Both the position numbers and the translations under genes were made by a program. Positions 54,256 to 63,434 of a stretch of 64,000 nucleotides of DNA are shown here, one piece after another. Numbering within the stretch: position 1 is the stretch's first letter; each line of letters opens with the position of its first letter. The DNA is taken from assembly GCF_902459535.1 (NCBI RefSeq), contig NZ_LR699554.1:3162001-3226000 (forward strand), given 5' to 3'. The notes beneath the pieces are model-generated. The model made no database searches. It was not told the DNA's origin and saw nothing but the letters and a program-made list of their open reading frames with translations. This DNA is from Paraburkholderia dioscoreae (GTDB lineage: Bacteria; Pseudomonadota; Gammaproteobacteria; Burkholderiales; Burkholderiaceae).

Positions 54256-55184
54256 ACTCGACAATGCATGACCGCGATGGCGTGATCTGGCTGGATGGCG
54301 AACTGGTGCAGTGGCGCGATGCGCAACTCCACTTTCTGACTCATTCGCTCCACTATGGCATGGCCGTATTCGAAGGCGTCAGGGCATACGGGACTGCTGC
54401 GGGTCCGGCGATTTTCCGGCTCGACGACCATACGAAAAGACTCTTCAATTCCGCGAAAATCTTCGAAATGACCGTGCCCTTCAGCGTGGAGACGATTCGC
54501 GACGCGCAGCTGGAAGTGGTGCGCCGCAATCAGCTGACAGCGTGCTATCTGCGTCCTCTCGTGTGGCTCGGCAGCGAACAGATGGGCCTCGGTGCGCGCG
54601 GCAACACGGTTCACGTCGGCATTGCCGCGTGGCCTTGGGGCAGCTATCTCGGCGAGGAGGGACTCGCGCGCGGAATTCGTGTCAAGACGTCTTCGCTATC
54701 GCGTCATCATGTGAATGTGTCGCTGGTTCGCGCCAAGGCAAGCGGCTACTACATCAATTCGATTCTGGCCAATCGCGAAGTCACCCGTAACGGTTACGAC
54801 GAGGCCTTGCTGCTCGACACGGAAGGCTATGTGTCCGAGGGCGCGGGGGAAAACGTTTTCATCGTGCGCAACGGCGCGTTGTATACGCCGGACCTGGCCT
54901 CCTGCCTCGACGGCATCACGCGCGCGTCGGTGATTGAAATCGCGCGGGATCAGGGCCTTCATGTCGTCGAAAAACGCATTACGCGCGATGAAATGTATTG
55001 CGCCGACGAAGCTTTTTTCACGGGCACGGCAGCCGAGGTCACGCCCATTCGCGAACTCGACGATCGCGTGATCGGCAACGGCGAGCGTGGGCCTATCACG
55101 GCGTCGCTGCAGGAAACGTTCTTCGCCGCGGTTGCCGGCAAATCGGACCGCTACGCGCACTGGCTCACGCGCGTGGTCCGCTGA
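54252..55184 (+). CDS. ilvE: Branched-chain amino-acid aminotransferase (IlvE-like)
   Basis: A 310-residue class IV PLP aminotransferase. THSLHYGMAVFEGVRAY near the N-terminus, the PLP Lys segment VRAKASGYYINSILANREVTRNGYDEALLLD, VSEGAGENVFIV and FFTGTAAEVTPI are IlvE signatures. It interconverts branched-chain or aromatic amino acids and their 2-oxoacids. ATGA overlap with the upstream oxidoreductase. In this context it probably supplies 2-oxoacids to that enzyme in amino-acid breakdown and may be a second IlvE, as the biosynthetic copy is usually elsewhere. Confidence 0.93.
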   Translation: MNSTMHDRDGVIWLDGELVQWRDAQLHFLTHSLHYGMAVFEGVRAYGTAAGPAIFRLDDHTKRLFNSAKIFEMTVPFSVETIRDAQLEVVRRNQLTACYLRPLVWLGSEQMGLGARGNTVHVGIAAWPWGSYLGEEGLARGIRVKTSSLSRHHVNVSLVRAKASGYYINSILANREVTRNGYDEALLLDTEGYVSEGAGENVFIVRNGALYTPDLASCLDGITRASVIEIARDQGLHVVEKRITRDEMYCADEAFFTGTAAEVTPIRELDDRVIGNGERGPITASLQETFFAAVAGKSDRYAHWLTRVVR

Positions 55185-55252
55185 ACCCGATATCTGCCGG
55201 GAAGCCGGGCGCTGTCGTGCCGCTCCCGGCTTACTTACGACACGAGACCGCC

Positions 55253-55720
55253 ATGCCCGCATCCTCATCCTCCGAACGCCTTCCCGCCGACGCGATGCCC
55301 GTGCTGCGCGTCGTGCCCCAACCGTCGAGCGCCAACGTACACGGCGATGTGTTCGGCGGCTGGATCATGTCGCATGTCGATATCGCCGGATCGATTCCCG
55401 CCAGCCGGCGCGCGAATGGCCGCGTCGTCACCATCGCGGTCAATTCGTTCACGTTCAGGCAGCCCGTTTTTATCGGCGATCTGCTGAGCTTCTATGCGGA
55501 TATCGTCCGCGAGGGACGTACGTCGATCACCGTCAACGTGGAAGTCTTCGCTCAACGCATGGGCATGGCGGCCGACGTCGTCAAGGTAACGGAGGCTACC
55601 CTCACCTTTGTCGCCACCGACTCGATGCGAATGCCTCGCCCTCTGCCGCCCAATAACGCCGTTTCCACACCTTCTGCCGCTGGGCCCACCTTGGTGCCCG
55701 ACGCGAATTCCGTCAGCTAG
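55253..55720 (+). CDS. Acyl-CoA thioesterase (YciA-like hotdog)
   Basis: A 155-residue single hotdog-fold thioesterase. NVHGDVFGGWIMSHVDIAGS contains the active-site Asp region (GGWIMSHVD) of the YciA/acyl-CoA thioesterase group, and NSFTFRQPVFIGDLLSFYAD is the paired strand motif. It hydrolyses acyl-CoA to the free acid. It is 68 bases after the aminotransferase and probably in the same operon, where it would release the acid formed by the oxidoreductase or limit acyl-CoA build-up. Confidence 0.9.
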   Translation: MPASSSSERLPADAMPVLRVVPQPSSANVHGDVFGGWIMSHVDIAGSIPASRRANGRVVTIAVNSFTFRQPVFIGDLLSFYADIVREGRTSITVNVEVFAQRMGMAADVVKVTEATLTFVATDSMRMPRPLPPNNAVSTPSAAGPTLVPDANSVS

Positions 55721-56132
55721 CCAGAGAGAGTTCGTAAGGAACGTACCCGCGCTCGCCGAGCGCGTTAAATTGCCGCTCGCGACGCCTTCCGCATAGCGCA
55801 AATATGACGGAATCAAGGCAGCAGGTCTCATATAAAAACTATCGTTCACCTGCACCTTGCGCGGGAAAAAAGCCGCCCGATCGTCTCTTGACCCAGATCA
55901 ACAGCGGCGTCCAGGGCAACGCTACAGTCAACACTCACGATCTTGTTGCGGCGCACAATCATGGAGCATAAGAGCACGCTTCCATAGGCGCCCGCAATGT
56001 CGGCGTGCCGGGGAACGTCTACTGTCACAGGCAGTTCTCGTTTTGCCGCCCTTCTTCCGTACTAGCTGTCCTGCTGTCGCCAGTTCGTTCGGCCATACTG
56101 CCGCGCGCGCAGGACAATCAAAAGGAACTCAG
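55721..56132. other. Intergenic region upstream of the PHA operon
   Basis: About 410 bases. It holds the FNR/ANR-like box (55888-55901) and a predicted long leader of about 200 bases before phaC. The phaC frame is open back to 55857, but no start there is supported. No gene called. Confidence 0.5.
55888..55901 (+). promoter_or_regulatory. FNR/ANR-type operator of the PHA operon
   Basis: TTGACCCAGATCAA matches the FNR/ANR consensus TTGAT-N4-ATCAA at nine of ten defined positions. A TACAGT -10-like hexamer at 55923-55928 places the box near -41, the class II position. It lies about 230 bases before phaC, implying a long leader. A related box precedes the flavodoxin. Confidence 0.7.
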
Positions 56133-57935
56133 ATGGACACTCGCTCCAAGCCGGCTCGCGCAGAACCTCGCGCAGAACATCATGCAGCGCCGGACAGTTC
56201 TGCCGTCTCCGATTCTGCCGCGCCGTTCCGTGAACTGGACCATGCCAAGGAAGCCATGATCGCGCGGTTGACGGCGGGTCTGTCGCCCGCCTCGCTCGGC
56301 GCAGCACTCTCCGACTGGTTTATCCATCTTGCGGCGGCGCCCGGCAAGCAACTGGAACTCGCGTCGCTTTGCGCATTGAACACGAGGCGTATCGCCGACT
56401 ATCTCACCCATGTTTCCTCCGGCATTTACGCCCCGGTGCTGGCAGAGCCGTCCTCGAAAGACGACCGCTTTCGTGCCGACGTGTGGCAGACCGAACCATA
56501 CCGGCTGTGGCAGCAGACATTTCTGCTCGCCGAGCAATGGTGGAATACGGCCACGCGCGAAGTGCCCGGCACTACCCGTCATCATGAAGACGTCGTGTCG
56601 TTCGTCGCGCGCCAGTTGCTCGATATACTGGCGCCTACCAATTTTCTGCTCACCAACCCGGAGGTGTCGCAGCGCGCCATGTCGACAGCCGGCATGAGCC
56701 TGGTTCAGGGCGCACGCAACGCGCTTGAAGACGCGATGCGCCAGCAGAGCGGGACGCCCCCCGCGGGCCTCGAACAGTTCAAGGTGGGCGTCAATCTCGC
56801 CGCGACGCCGGGCAAGGTTGTCTTTCGCAATCATCTGATCGAACTGATCCAATACAGCCCCACGACCGACGAGGTGGTTGCCGAGCCGGTGCTGATCGTC
56901 CCCGCGTGGATCATGAAGTACTACATCCTGGATCTGTCGCCGCATAACTCGCTGATCCGCTATCTGGTCGGACAGGGGCACACCGTGTTCTGCGTCTCGT
57001 GGCGCAACGTCGACGCCGACGACCGCGACCTCAGTCTTGAAGATTACCGGCAACTGGGCGTGATGGCCGCGCTCGACACCGTCTCGAAGATCGTCCCGGA
57101 CCACAAGATCCACGCAACCGGCTATTGCCTCGGCGGCACGCTGCTGTCGATCGCGGCGGCAGCAATGGCAGGCTCGGGCGATAACCGGCTGGCATCGGTC
57201 ACGCTGTTCGCGGCGCAAACGGATTTCACCGAGCCTGGCGAACTGGAGCTCTTCATCGACGACAGCGAGGTGTATTTCCTCGAAAGCATGATGTGGTCGC
57301 AGGGCTATCTCGGCGCGCATCAGATGGCCGGCGCGTTCCAGCTTCTGCAATCGAACGATCTCATCTGGTCGCGCATCGTGCATGACTACCTGCTGGGCGA
57401 GCGCGCGCCGATGATCGATCTGATGGCGTGGAACGCGGACGCCACTCGCATGCCGTACCGCATGCACTCGGAATATCTGCGTCAACTGTTCCTCGACAAC
57501 GACCTCGCGTCCAGCCGGTATCAGGTGAACGGGCGGCCGGTTTCGATTCACAACATCCGGGTGCCGATGTTCGTGGTGGGCACCGAGCGCGATCACATCG
57601 CGCCGTGGCGTTCGGTCTACAAGATTCACGATCTGTCCGACACGGAAGTCACGTTCGTACTGACGAGCGGCGGTCACAACGCGGGGATCGTCAGCGAGCC
57701 GGGCCATCCGCACCGGCAATTCAGAATCAAGGAAACCACCGCCGACGATCTGCGCGTGAGCCCCGATGAATGGACGGCCGCTGCCACGCAGCAGGAAGGC
57801 TCGTGGTGGCCCGTCTGGTCCGACTGGCTCAAAGCCAGGTCAAGCTCGGAACTCGTCGCACCACCGGCCATCGGCACCGACCGGAGCGCCGACAAGCTTC
57901 CGGACGCCCCAGGCACCTACATTTTCCAGCACTAG
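56133..57935 (+). CDS. phaC: Poly(3-hydroxyalkanoate) synthase, class I
   Basis: A 600-residue PHA polymerase. The lipase-like box GYCLGG holds the catalytic C332; the triad is completed by Asp in VGTERDHIAPW and His in TSGGHNAG. The N-terminal 200 residues match the class I PhaC domain. It polymerises 3-hydroxyacyl-CoA on the granule surface. AAGGA before ATG 56133. It heads a tight operon: 8 bases to the MaoC-Pta gene and 4-base overlaps after that. Co-transcription with an acetoacetyl-CoA reductase supports 3-hydroxybutyrate polymer. It may be a second PHA synthase besides a phaCAB copy elsewhere. Confidence 0.95.
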   Translation: MDTRSKPARAEPRAEHHAAPDSSAVSDSAAPFRELDHAKEAMIARLTAGLSPASLGAALSDWFIHLAAAPGKQLELASLCALNTRRIADYLTHVSSGIYAPVLAEPSSKDDRFRADVWQTEPYRLWQQTFLLAEQWWNTATREVPGTTRHHEDVVSFVARQLLDILAPTNFLLTNPEVSQRAMSTAGMSLVQGARNALEDAMRQQSGTPPAGLEQFKVGVNLAATPGKVVFRNHLIELIQYSPTTDEVVAEPVLIVPAWIMKYYILDLSPHNSLIRYLVGQGHTVFCVSWRNVDADDRDLSLEDYRQLGVMAALDTVSKIVPDHKIHATGYCLGGTLLSIAAAAMAGSGDNRLASVTLFAAQTDFTEPGELELFIDDSEVYFLESMMWSQGYLGAHQMAGAFQLLQSNDLIWSRIVHDYLLGERAPMIDLMAWNADATRMPYRMHSEYLRQLFLDNDLASSRYQVNGRPVSIHNIRVPMFVVGTERDHIAPWRSVYKIHDLSDTEVTFVLTSGGHNAGIVSEPGHPHRQFRIKETTADDLRVSPDEWTAAATQQEGSWWPVWSDWLKARSSSELVAPPAIGTDRSADKLPDAPGTYIFQH

Positions 57936-57943
57936 GGGGAATC

Positions 57944-59347
57944 GTGAACGATCTTCTATTGCACAATCGTACCTTCGACGAACTGGCGATCGGTGAATCC
58001 GCATCGCTCGTGCGGACAGCGGGGCAGCTCGACATCGATCTGTTCGCCGCCGTTTCCGGCGACGTCAATCCCGCCCACACCGACGCAACCTTCGCCTCGA
58101 ACGACATGTTCGGCCATATCGTCGTTCACGGCATGTGGACCGGCGCCCTGATCTCCGCCCTGCTCGGCACCAGGCTGCCTGGCCCCGGCACGATCTATCT
58201 GGATCAGAATCTGCAGTTCCGCCGCCCGGTCACACCGGGCGACACGATCACCGCCACGGTAACCGTGAAGGAAAAGCGCCCCGACAAGCGGATCGTTCTG
58301 CTCGACACGCGCTGCACGAACCAGAAGGGCGACGTCGTCCTGCTCGGCACGGCCACGGTGATCGCACCATCTGCACCGATTGTCTGGCATCCCACACTTC
58401 AGCCTGAAGTTACCGTGCGCCGGCATGACCGTTACGAGGCGTTCATCCGCGAAGCGCGCACCCATACCGCACTGCGCACGGCCGTCGTGCATCCCTGTTC
58501 ACCGGATGTCATTCAGGCAGTCTTCGAGGCGCGCGACGAAGGACTGCTCGATCCGATACTCGTCGGGCCCGAAGCGAAAATCCGCGCCGCCGCCGAAGCC
58601 GCTCAGGTGAGCCTCGCGGGCATCACAATCGAGGCGGTCGCGCACAGCCACGCGGCGGCCGCGCGCGCCGTCGAACTCGGCGCGGCCGGCAAGGTCGCCG
58701 CGCTGATGAAGGGCACGCTGCATACCGACGAACTGCTCTCTGCGGTCGTCGCTTCCGGATCGGGCCTGAGAACAGGCCGGCGGATCAGCCATGTTTATGC
58801 GATGGACGTGCCCGCTTACTCCAAACCGCTGATCGTCACCGACGCGGCGGTCAATATCTCGCCGACCCTCGCGCAGAAGCGCGACATCTGCCAGAACGCG
58901 ATCGACCTGCTGCATGTTCTAGGCGTCGAGCAGCCGCTGCTCGCCGTGCTCGCGGCTGTTGAAACCGTCAATCCGGCCATGCCGACCACACTCGACGCGG
59001 CTGCGCTCACCGTGATGGCCTCACGCGGCCAGATAACCGGTGCTCTCGTCGACGGCCCGCTCGCCTTTGACAACGCGATCAGCCTCGCCGCGGCAACGAC
59101 CAAGGGCGTCCACTCGCCGGTGGCCGGTCAGGCGGACATCCTGCTCGTTCCGGATCTGGAAGCCGGCAACATGCTGGCGAAGCAACTGGTGTATTTTGCC
59201 GGCGCCGACGCCGCGGGTCTCATTGTCGGCGCGCGGCTGCCGATCATCCTGACGAGCCGCGCCGACAGCCTGCGGGTACGCCTCGCATCGGTCGCGCTTG
59301 CCAGGCTCGTCGCCGAAAGCAGCCTGGGTGATCTGCTCCAATCATGA
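57944..59347 (+). CDS. Bifunctional MaoC-like enoyl-CoA hydratase / phosphate acyltransferase
   Basis: A 467-residue two-domain fusion. Residues about 10-140 are a MaoC hotdog domain with the hydratase motif VSGDVNPAHTD and GHIVVHGMW, giving (R)-3-hydroxyacyl-CoA from enoyl-CoA. Residues about 160-460 are a phosphotransacetylase/phosphotransbutyrylase domain (ALMKGTLHTDELL, RRISHVYAMDVP). The GTG start at 57944 has GGGGGA four to five bases upstream. The hydratase half feeds PhaC; the Pta half makes acyl phosphate for the acetate kinase encoded next, with a 4-base overlap. This gene order fits energy salvage under low oxygen. Confidence 0.93.
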   Translation: MNDLLLHNRTFDELAIGESASLVRTAGQLDIDLFAAVSGDVNPAHTDATFASNDMFGHIVVHGMWTGALISALLGTRLPGPGTIYLDQNLQFRRPVTPGDTITATVTVKEKRPDKRIVLLDTRCTNQKGDVVLLGTATVIAPSAPIVWHPTLQPEVTVRRHDRYEAFIREARTHTALRTAVVHPCSPDVIQAVFEARDEGLLDPILVGPEAKIRAAAEAAQVSLAGITIEAVAHSHAAAARAVELGAAGKVAALMKGTLHTDELLSAVVASGSGLRTGRRISHVYAMDVPAYSKPLIVTDAAVNISPTLAQKRDICQNAIDLLHVLGVEQPLLAVLAAVETVNPAMPTTLDAAALTVMASRGQITGALVDGPLAFDNAISLAAATTKGVHSPVAGQADILLVPDLEAGNMLAKQLVYFAGADAAGLIVGARLPIILTSRADSLRVRLASVALARLVAESSLGDLLQS

Positions 59348-60537
59348 ACGCCCCGCTTCTCCTCACCTTCAATCCCGGCTCTTCGACGGTCAAGATCGGG
59401 CTATTCCGTGTCGTTGCCGGTGAAGCCACGAGAATCGGCCAGGGCATGATCGATTTCCGGCATCAGCCCTTGCAGTTGCACCTCGTGAACGGCGGCGAAA
59501 CTCTAGACATCTCACTTCAGTCTGCCGTCACCGAAGATCTGCACGATGTGCTCGACGAAACGCTGGGCTGGTTCGCCACGCATTTTTCGCTCGACGATCT
59601 CGTGTCGGTCGGTCATCGCGTCGTGCATGGCGGCGATCGCTTCGCCGGCCCCGTCGCCGTCACCGACGAAACGCTTGCGGCTATTACCGAACTCGTCCCG
59701 CTTGCGCCGCTGCATCAGCCCCAGAGCGTGCGGCTGATCCGCGCGATCCGGCATCTGCGGCCTCATCTGTTGCAGGCCGCGTCGTTCGACACGGCTTTTC
59801 ACCGCACGCAGGCCGCTCTCGTCCAACGCTTCGCGATTCCACGCGGACTCTTCGACAAGGGCATCAAGCGTTACGGCTTTCATGGGCTGTCCTATCAGTT
59901 CATTCACGGCCAGCTCGAACTGCAGTTTCCGCAACTCGCAAGCGGCAAGGTCATCGCAGCCCACCTGGGTAGCGGCGCAAGCCTGTGTGCATTCGAGGAC
60001 GGCGCGAGTCGCGACTCGAGCATGGGTTTCTCGACACTCGACGGCATTCCCATGGCCACGCGATGCGGCGCGCTCGACGCCGGCGTCGTGCTGCATCTGC
60101 TCGAACAGCAAGGTCTGAACGTCAAGGAAGTCGAGCATATGCTGTATGAAAAGTCCGGCCTGCTCGGTGTCTCCGGCATCAGCGCGGACAGCCGGGAACT
60201 GGAGGCGAGCCACCGGCCGGAAGCCCGCGAAGCGCTGGAACTCTTCGCTTTCCGTATTGCAGGCGAGGCCGCGCGGCTCGCCGCCACGCTGGGTGGTCTG
60301 GATAGCCTCGTCTTCACAGCCGGAATCGGCGAGCATCAACCCTCCGTGCGCCTTGCCGTATGCGAGCGCCTCGCGTGGCTGGGTGTCGAACTCGATCGCG
60401 ACGCGAACGACAGCAATGCGCGCGTAATCAGCAGCGTGCGCAGCCAGATAACGGTGCTCGTCCTGCCGACCGATGAAGAGCAGATCATCGCCAACGAGGC
60501 TATTTCCGTATTGCACAACGAGGCATTGAAATCATGA
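59344..60537 (+). CDS. ackA: Acetate/propionate kinase family protein
   Basis: A 397-residue acetate kinase. Visible motifs: LLTFNPGSSTVKIGLF, GHRVVHGGDRF, FDTAFHRT, RYGFHGLSYQ, HLGSGASLCAFEDG with DSSMGFSTLDGIPMATR, and FTAGIGEHQPSVR, the complete ASKHA set. It makes ATP from acetyl (or propionyl/butyryl) phosphate. It overlaps the Pta-fusion stop by 4 bases, and its stop overlaps the FabI start by 4. With the upstream Pta domain it completes substrate-level ATP formation. Confidence 0.95.
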   Translation: MNAPLLLTFNPGSSTVKIGLFRVVAGEATRIGQGMIDFRHQPLQLHLVNGGETLDISLQSAVTEDLHDVLDETLGWFATHFSLDDLVSVGHRVVHGGDRFAGPVAVTDETLAAITELVPLAPLHQPQSVRLIRAIRHLRPHLLQAASFDTAFHRTQAALVQRFAIPRGLFDKGIKRYGFHGLSYQFIHGQLELQFPQLASGKVIAAHLGSGASLCAFEDGASRDSSMGFSTLDGIPMATRCGALDAGVVLHLLEQQGLNVKEVEHMLYEKSGLLGVSGISADSRELEASHRPEAREALELFAFRIAGEAARLAATLGGLDSLVFTAGIGEHQPSVRLAVCERLAWLGVELDRDANDSNARVISSVRSQITVLVLPTDEEQIIANEAISVLHNEALKS

Positions 60538-61307
60538 ATTCCATCATCGATCTGACAGGCAAGCGCGGGCTGGTGGTTGGCATTGCGAACGAACACAGCA
60601 TCGCCACCGGCTGCGCGACGCTGTTTCGCGCCGCCGGCGCGGAGCTGGCCGTCACCTACCTGAACGACAAGGCCGAACCGTTCGTCCGTCCGGTTGCCGA
60701 GGCGCTTCAGTCACCTCTTGTCATGCCGTGTGATGTGCGCGTTCCGGGCCAACTGGAAGCGGTCTTCGAACGGGTCACGAAAGAGTGGGGGCGGCTCGAC
60801 TTCGTGCTTCACTCGATCGCCTTCGCACCCGCCGACGACTTGCATGCGAGCCTCGTCGACTGCTCAGCCGAGGGTTTCGCGCTCGCGATGGATGTGTCGT
60901 GCCATTCGTTCATCCGTATGACAAGGCTTGCGCTGCCGTTGATGCCCGACGGCGGCAGCCTGATGACCGTGAGCTTTCTGGGCGCCGAACGCGCGGTCGA
61001 TCACTACAACGTGATGGGGCCCGTCAAAGCCGCGCTCGAATCGAGCGTGCGTTATCTTGCCGTCGATCTGGCGGCACGTCGCGTTCATGTCCATGCGATT
61101 TCGGCGGGCGCGGTCAAAACACGCGCCGCCTCGGGCATCGACCATTTCGACGCACTGCTCGACGACGTCCGCTCGCATACGCCCGCGAAGCATCTTGTCA
61201 CGATCGAGGAAATTGGCCGGATTGCAACCGTGCTCGCGAGCGAGGCCGGCATGACGCTGACGGGATCCACCATCTATGCGGACGCGGGCTTCCATATTAC
61301 GGCATGA
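60534..61307 (+). CDS. fabI: Enoyl-[ACP] reductase, FabI type
   Basis: A 257-residue short-chain dehydrogenase of the FabI group. GIANEHSIATGCA is the FabI version of the nucleotide site (canonical GIASNRSIA) and Y158-x6-K165 (YNVMGPVK) is the FabI spacing. It reduces enoyl thioesters; in this operon it may set the acyl-CoA or acyl-ACP redox balance rather than serve bulk fatty-acid synthesis. ATGA overlap with ackA. It is probably a second FabI, the biosynthetic copy usually lying elsewhere. Confidence 0.92.
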   Translation: MNSIIDLTGKRGLVVGIANEHSIATGCATLFRAAGAELAVTYLNDKAEPFVRPVAEALQSPLVMPCDVRVPGQLEAVFERVTKEWGRLDFVLHSIAFAPADDLHASLVDCSAEGFALAMDVSCHSFIRMTRLALPLMPDGGSLMTVSFLGAERAVDHYNVMGPVKAALESSVRYLAVDLAARRVHVHAISAGAVKTRAASGIDHFDALLDDVRSHTPAKHLVTIEEIGRIATVLASEAGMTLTGSTIYADAGFHITA

Positions 61308-61391
61308 GCCGACCGGACCCATCCAGATCATGGGCTCTCACATGGCACTCGATAGATACAAGGTTTTTAAGCTTTCCAAAAGGAGCATGCA

Positions 61392-62114
61392 ATGACAAGA
61401 ACAGCATTGATTACTGGCGGAGTAAGTGGAATCGGTGCGGCAACGGCGAAACAGTTGCAAAGCGGCGGCTATTCGGTGATTGCCAACTATTTCGGTAACG
61501 ATGCCGAGGCGGACGCATTCCACAAAGAAACTGGCATTCCCATCTTCAGTTGGAACGTGGCCGACTTCGATGCCACCCAGCAAGCAATTGGCAAGATCGT
61601 CGCACAATCGGAGCCGATCGATATTCTCGTGAACAACGCCGGCATCACCCGTGACAGCACATTACACAAAATGACGCTGGAGCAATGGCGCAGTGTCATC
61701 GACGTGGATCTGGGCGGCTGTTTCAATACGTGCCGGGCTGTCATAGAAAGCATGCGCGAGCGCCGCTTCGGACGGATCGTGAATATCAGTTCGGTTAACG
61801 CGCTTTCCGGGCAATTTGGCCAGACGAACTATTCAGCCGCAAAGGCGGGCCTTATCGGTTTCACCAAGGCGCTTGCGCTCGAAGGCGCATCCCGGGGCAT
61901 TACGGCCAACGTGATCGCCCCGGGTTATACGGATACGGGCATGGTGCGCGGTGTGCCGGATGAGATTCTGAAAACGATCGTCAGCGGCGTACCGGCGGGA
62001 AGACTGGCCACCACGGATGAAATTGCGCGCGGCGTCGTCTTCCTTGTTGCCGATGAGGCGGCGTTCATCAACGGAGCCACGCTTTCGATCAACGGCGGCA
62101 AATATATGGCGTGA
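61392..62114 (+). CDS. phaB: Acetoacetyl-CoA reductase
   Basis: A 240-residue short-chain dehydrogenase. Nucleotide motif TGGVSGIGAATA, NNAGITRD, NISSVNALSGQFGQTNYSAAK with Y147 and K151, and IAPGYTDT: the classic PhaB pattern. It reduces acetoacetyl-CoA to (R)-3-hydroxybutyryl-CoA with NADPH for PhaC. AAAAGGAGC directly before ATG 61392 is very strong. It is 84 bases after fabI, probably in the same transcript, though its own promoter is possible. No terminator hairpin seen after it. Confidence 0.94.
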   Translation: MTRTALITGGVSGIGAATAKQLQSGGYSVIANYFGNDAEADAFHKETGIPIFSWNVADFDATQQAIGKIVAQSEPIDILVNNAGITRDSTLHKMTLEQWRSVIDVDLGGCFNTCRAVIESMRERRFGRIVNISSVNALSGQFGQTNYSAAKAGLIGFTKALALEGASRGITANVIAPGYTDTGMVRGVPDEILKTIVSGVPAGRLATTDEIARGVVFLVADEAAFINGATLSINGGKYMA

Positions 62115-62220
62115 GCTACGCAACACCAGGACACCACGCTACGGCAAAAGTACCGCCATTGCGGGCCAATCGACGGAACGTCTTCTCCGCGAGGCGCCCG
62201 TACTCGCAACAGGCGTATGG

Positions 62221-62871
62221 CTATCCGATGGTCAGATCGTCGTTGACCGCGTGCACGCCGGGCGCCCCCCAAGCGGCTCCGCGCACGATCGACCGCTCGG
62301 CATAAGAGCCGACCTTTCCGGTCAGCGTTACCGTGCCGTCACGCACGCTGACGCCAATGTGATCCGCTTCGCGCTCGACATGACGCACGAGGGCTTTGCG
62401 AATGCTGTCGCCGATATCGTCCCCTGCCGGGCTCTCATGCACTTCGATGAGATTCGACAGTCCCGTCACACCGCGCATGGGGTTGATCATGCGCGCTGCG
62501 AGATGACGCTGATAGGCTCGCTCAAGCCTGCCTCGCAACGTCACCCAGCCATTGTCGACTTCCACCTGAACGTTGACGTCCGACACTCCAACGGTCCACT
62601 TCAGGATCGACCGGACAGCGGTCGCAATGTCCTCGTCCGTTCTGACATCGCTGTGCGGCAAGCGGATATCCATCTTGACGACTACCGACTTCACGCCCGC
62701 CACCCGCTTCGCCGCCTTCTCGGCAGCCAGCTTTTCCGCATAACTGGCCGGATGGCCGGACAGCGTGACCACCCGGTCTTTCACCTCGAGCTCGATGTCC
62801 GTCAAGGACACTGCCGGATCCCATGCCAATTCGTCCGCAACTTCCTCCTGCAACTGCGTGTCCGTTTTCAT
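62221..62871 (-). CDS. Triple BON-domain protein
   Basis: A 216-residue protein made of three BON repeats (about 1-70, 75-145, 148-215). Each starts with a helix and ends with a GVxxVxNxL-type strand (GVKSVVVKM, GVTGLSNLIEV, GVHAVNDDL). It has no signal peptide, so it is cytoplasmic, unlike the exported BON protein at 24685. Similar triple-BON proteins belong to the low-oxygen-activated locus of B. cenocepacia. AGGAGAG before ATG 62871. It converges with phaB. Confidence 0.9.
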   Translation of the reverse strand: MKTDTQLQEEVADELAWDPAVSLTDIELEVKDRVVTLSGHPASYAEKLAAEKAAKRVAGVKSVVVKMDIRLPHSDVRTDEDIATAVRSILKWTVGVSDVNVQVEVDNGWVTLRGRLERAYQRHLAARMINPMRGVTGLSNLIEVHESPAGDDIGDSIRKALVRHVEREADHIGVSVRDGTVTLTGKVGSYAERSIVRGAAWGAPGVHAVNDDLTIG

Positions 62872-62927
62872 TGCGCTCTCCTTTCGTTTTCCATGGTCAT
62901 CCGCGTGAATGACGACTGACTTCGCCG

Positions 62928-63332
62928 TCAGGCAGCCCCGCGACCGACACCCGCAGACAGAAATCCGGACGCCGATGGCAAACCGCCGTCACGGCCTTCG
63001 AACTGCTCGATCGCGTCGAATACGTGGCATGCGTACACCACGGCGGGCCCTCCACCCATCATGACGGCGACGCTCACCGTTTCGAGAATTTCCTGCCGCG
63101 AAGCGCCCGCCCGCGTCGCATCGTGTACGTGCCAGGCGAGGCAGTCGTCGCAACGCAGCGCAATGGCGATCGCGAGCGCGATCAGTTCCTTGTGCTTGCC
63201 CGACAGTTCACCGCCTGAAACAGCTTCCTTGTGAAGATGCTCGAAGCCGCTCATCGGACCGGCAATCTCGCGCCGCATCTTGCCGAGTACCGTTTGCAAT
63301 TCATGATGCCGTTCAGGGTAGTTCGTTTCCAT
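62928..63332 (-). CDS. Carboxymuconolactone decarboxylase/AhpD-like protein
   Basis: A 134-residue all-helical protein of the CMD/AhpD family. The active-site motif is CDDCLAWHVHDA (C-x2-C-x3-H), typical of peroxidase-like AhpD homologues rather than true decarboxylases, then ILETVSVAVMMGGGPA. It probably has disulfide-based redox activity in stress response. AAGGCGG seven bases before ATG 63332; the frame to 63383 lacks support. It lies 56 bases before the triple-BON gene on the same strand. Confidence 0.9.
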   Translation of the reverse strand: METNYPERHHELQTVLGKMRREIAGPMSGFEHLHKEAVSGGELSGKHKELIALAIAIALRCDDCLAWHVHDATRAGASRQEILETVSVAVMMGGGPAVVYACHVFDAIEQFEGRDGGLPSASGFLSAGVGRGAA

Positions 63333-63434
63333 GATTCGCCGCCTTAAGTGGGTGGGATGGCACGCTTTTCGTGCCTCGTCCATGTGATACGCGATCCGCG
63401 TTGCAAGAGATCCTGACGTTCGTATTCCATCGTT

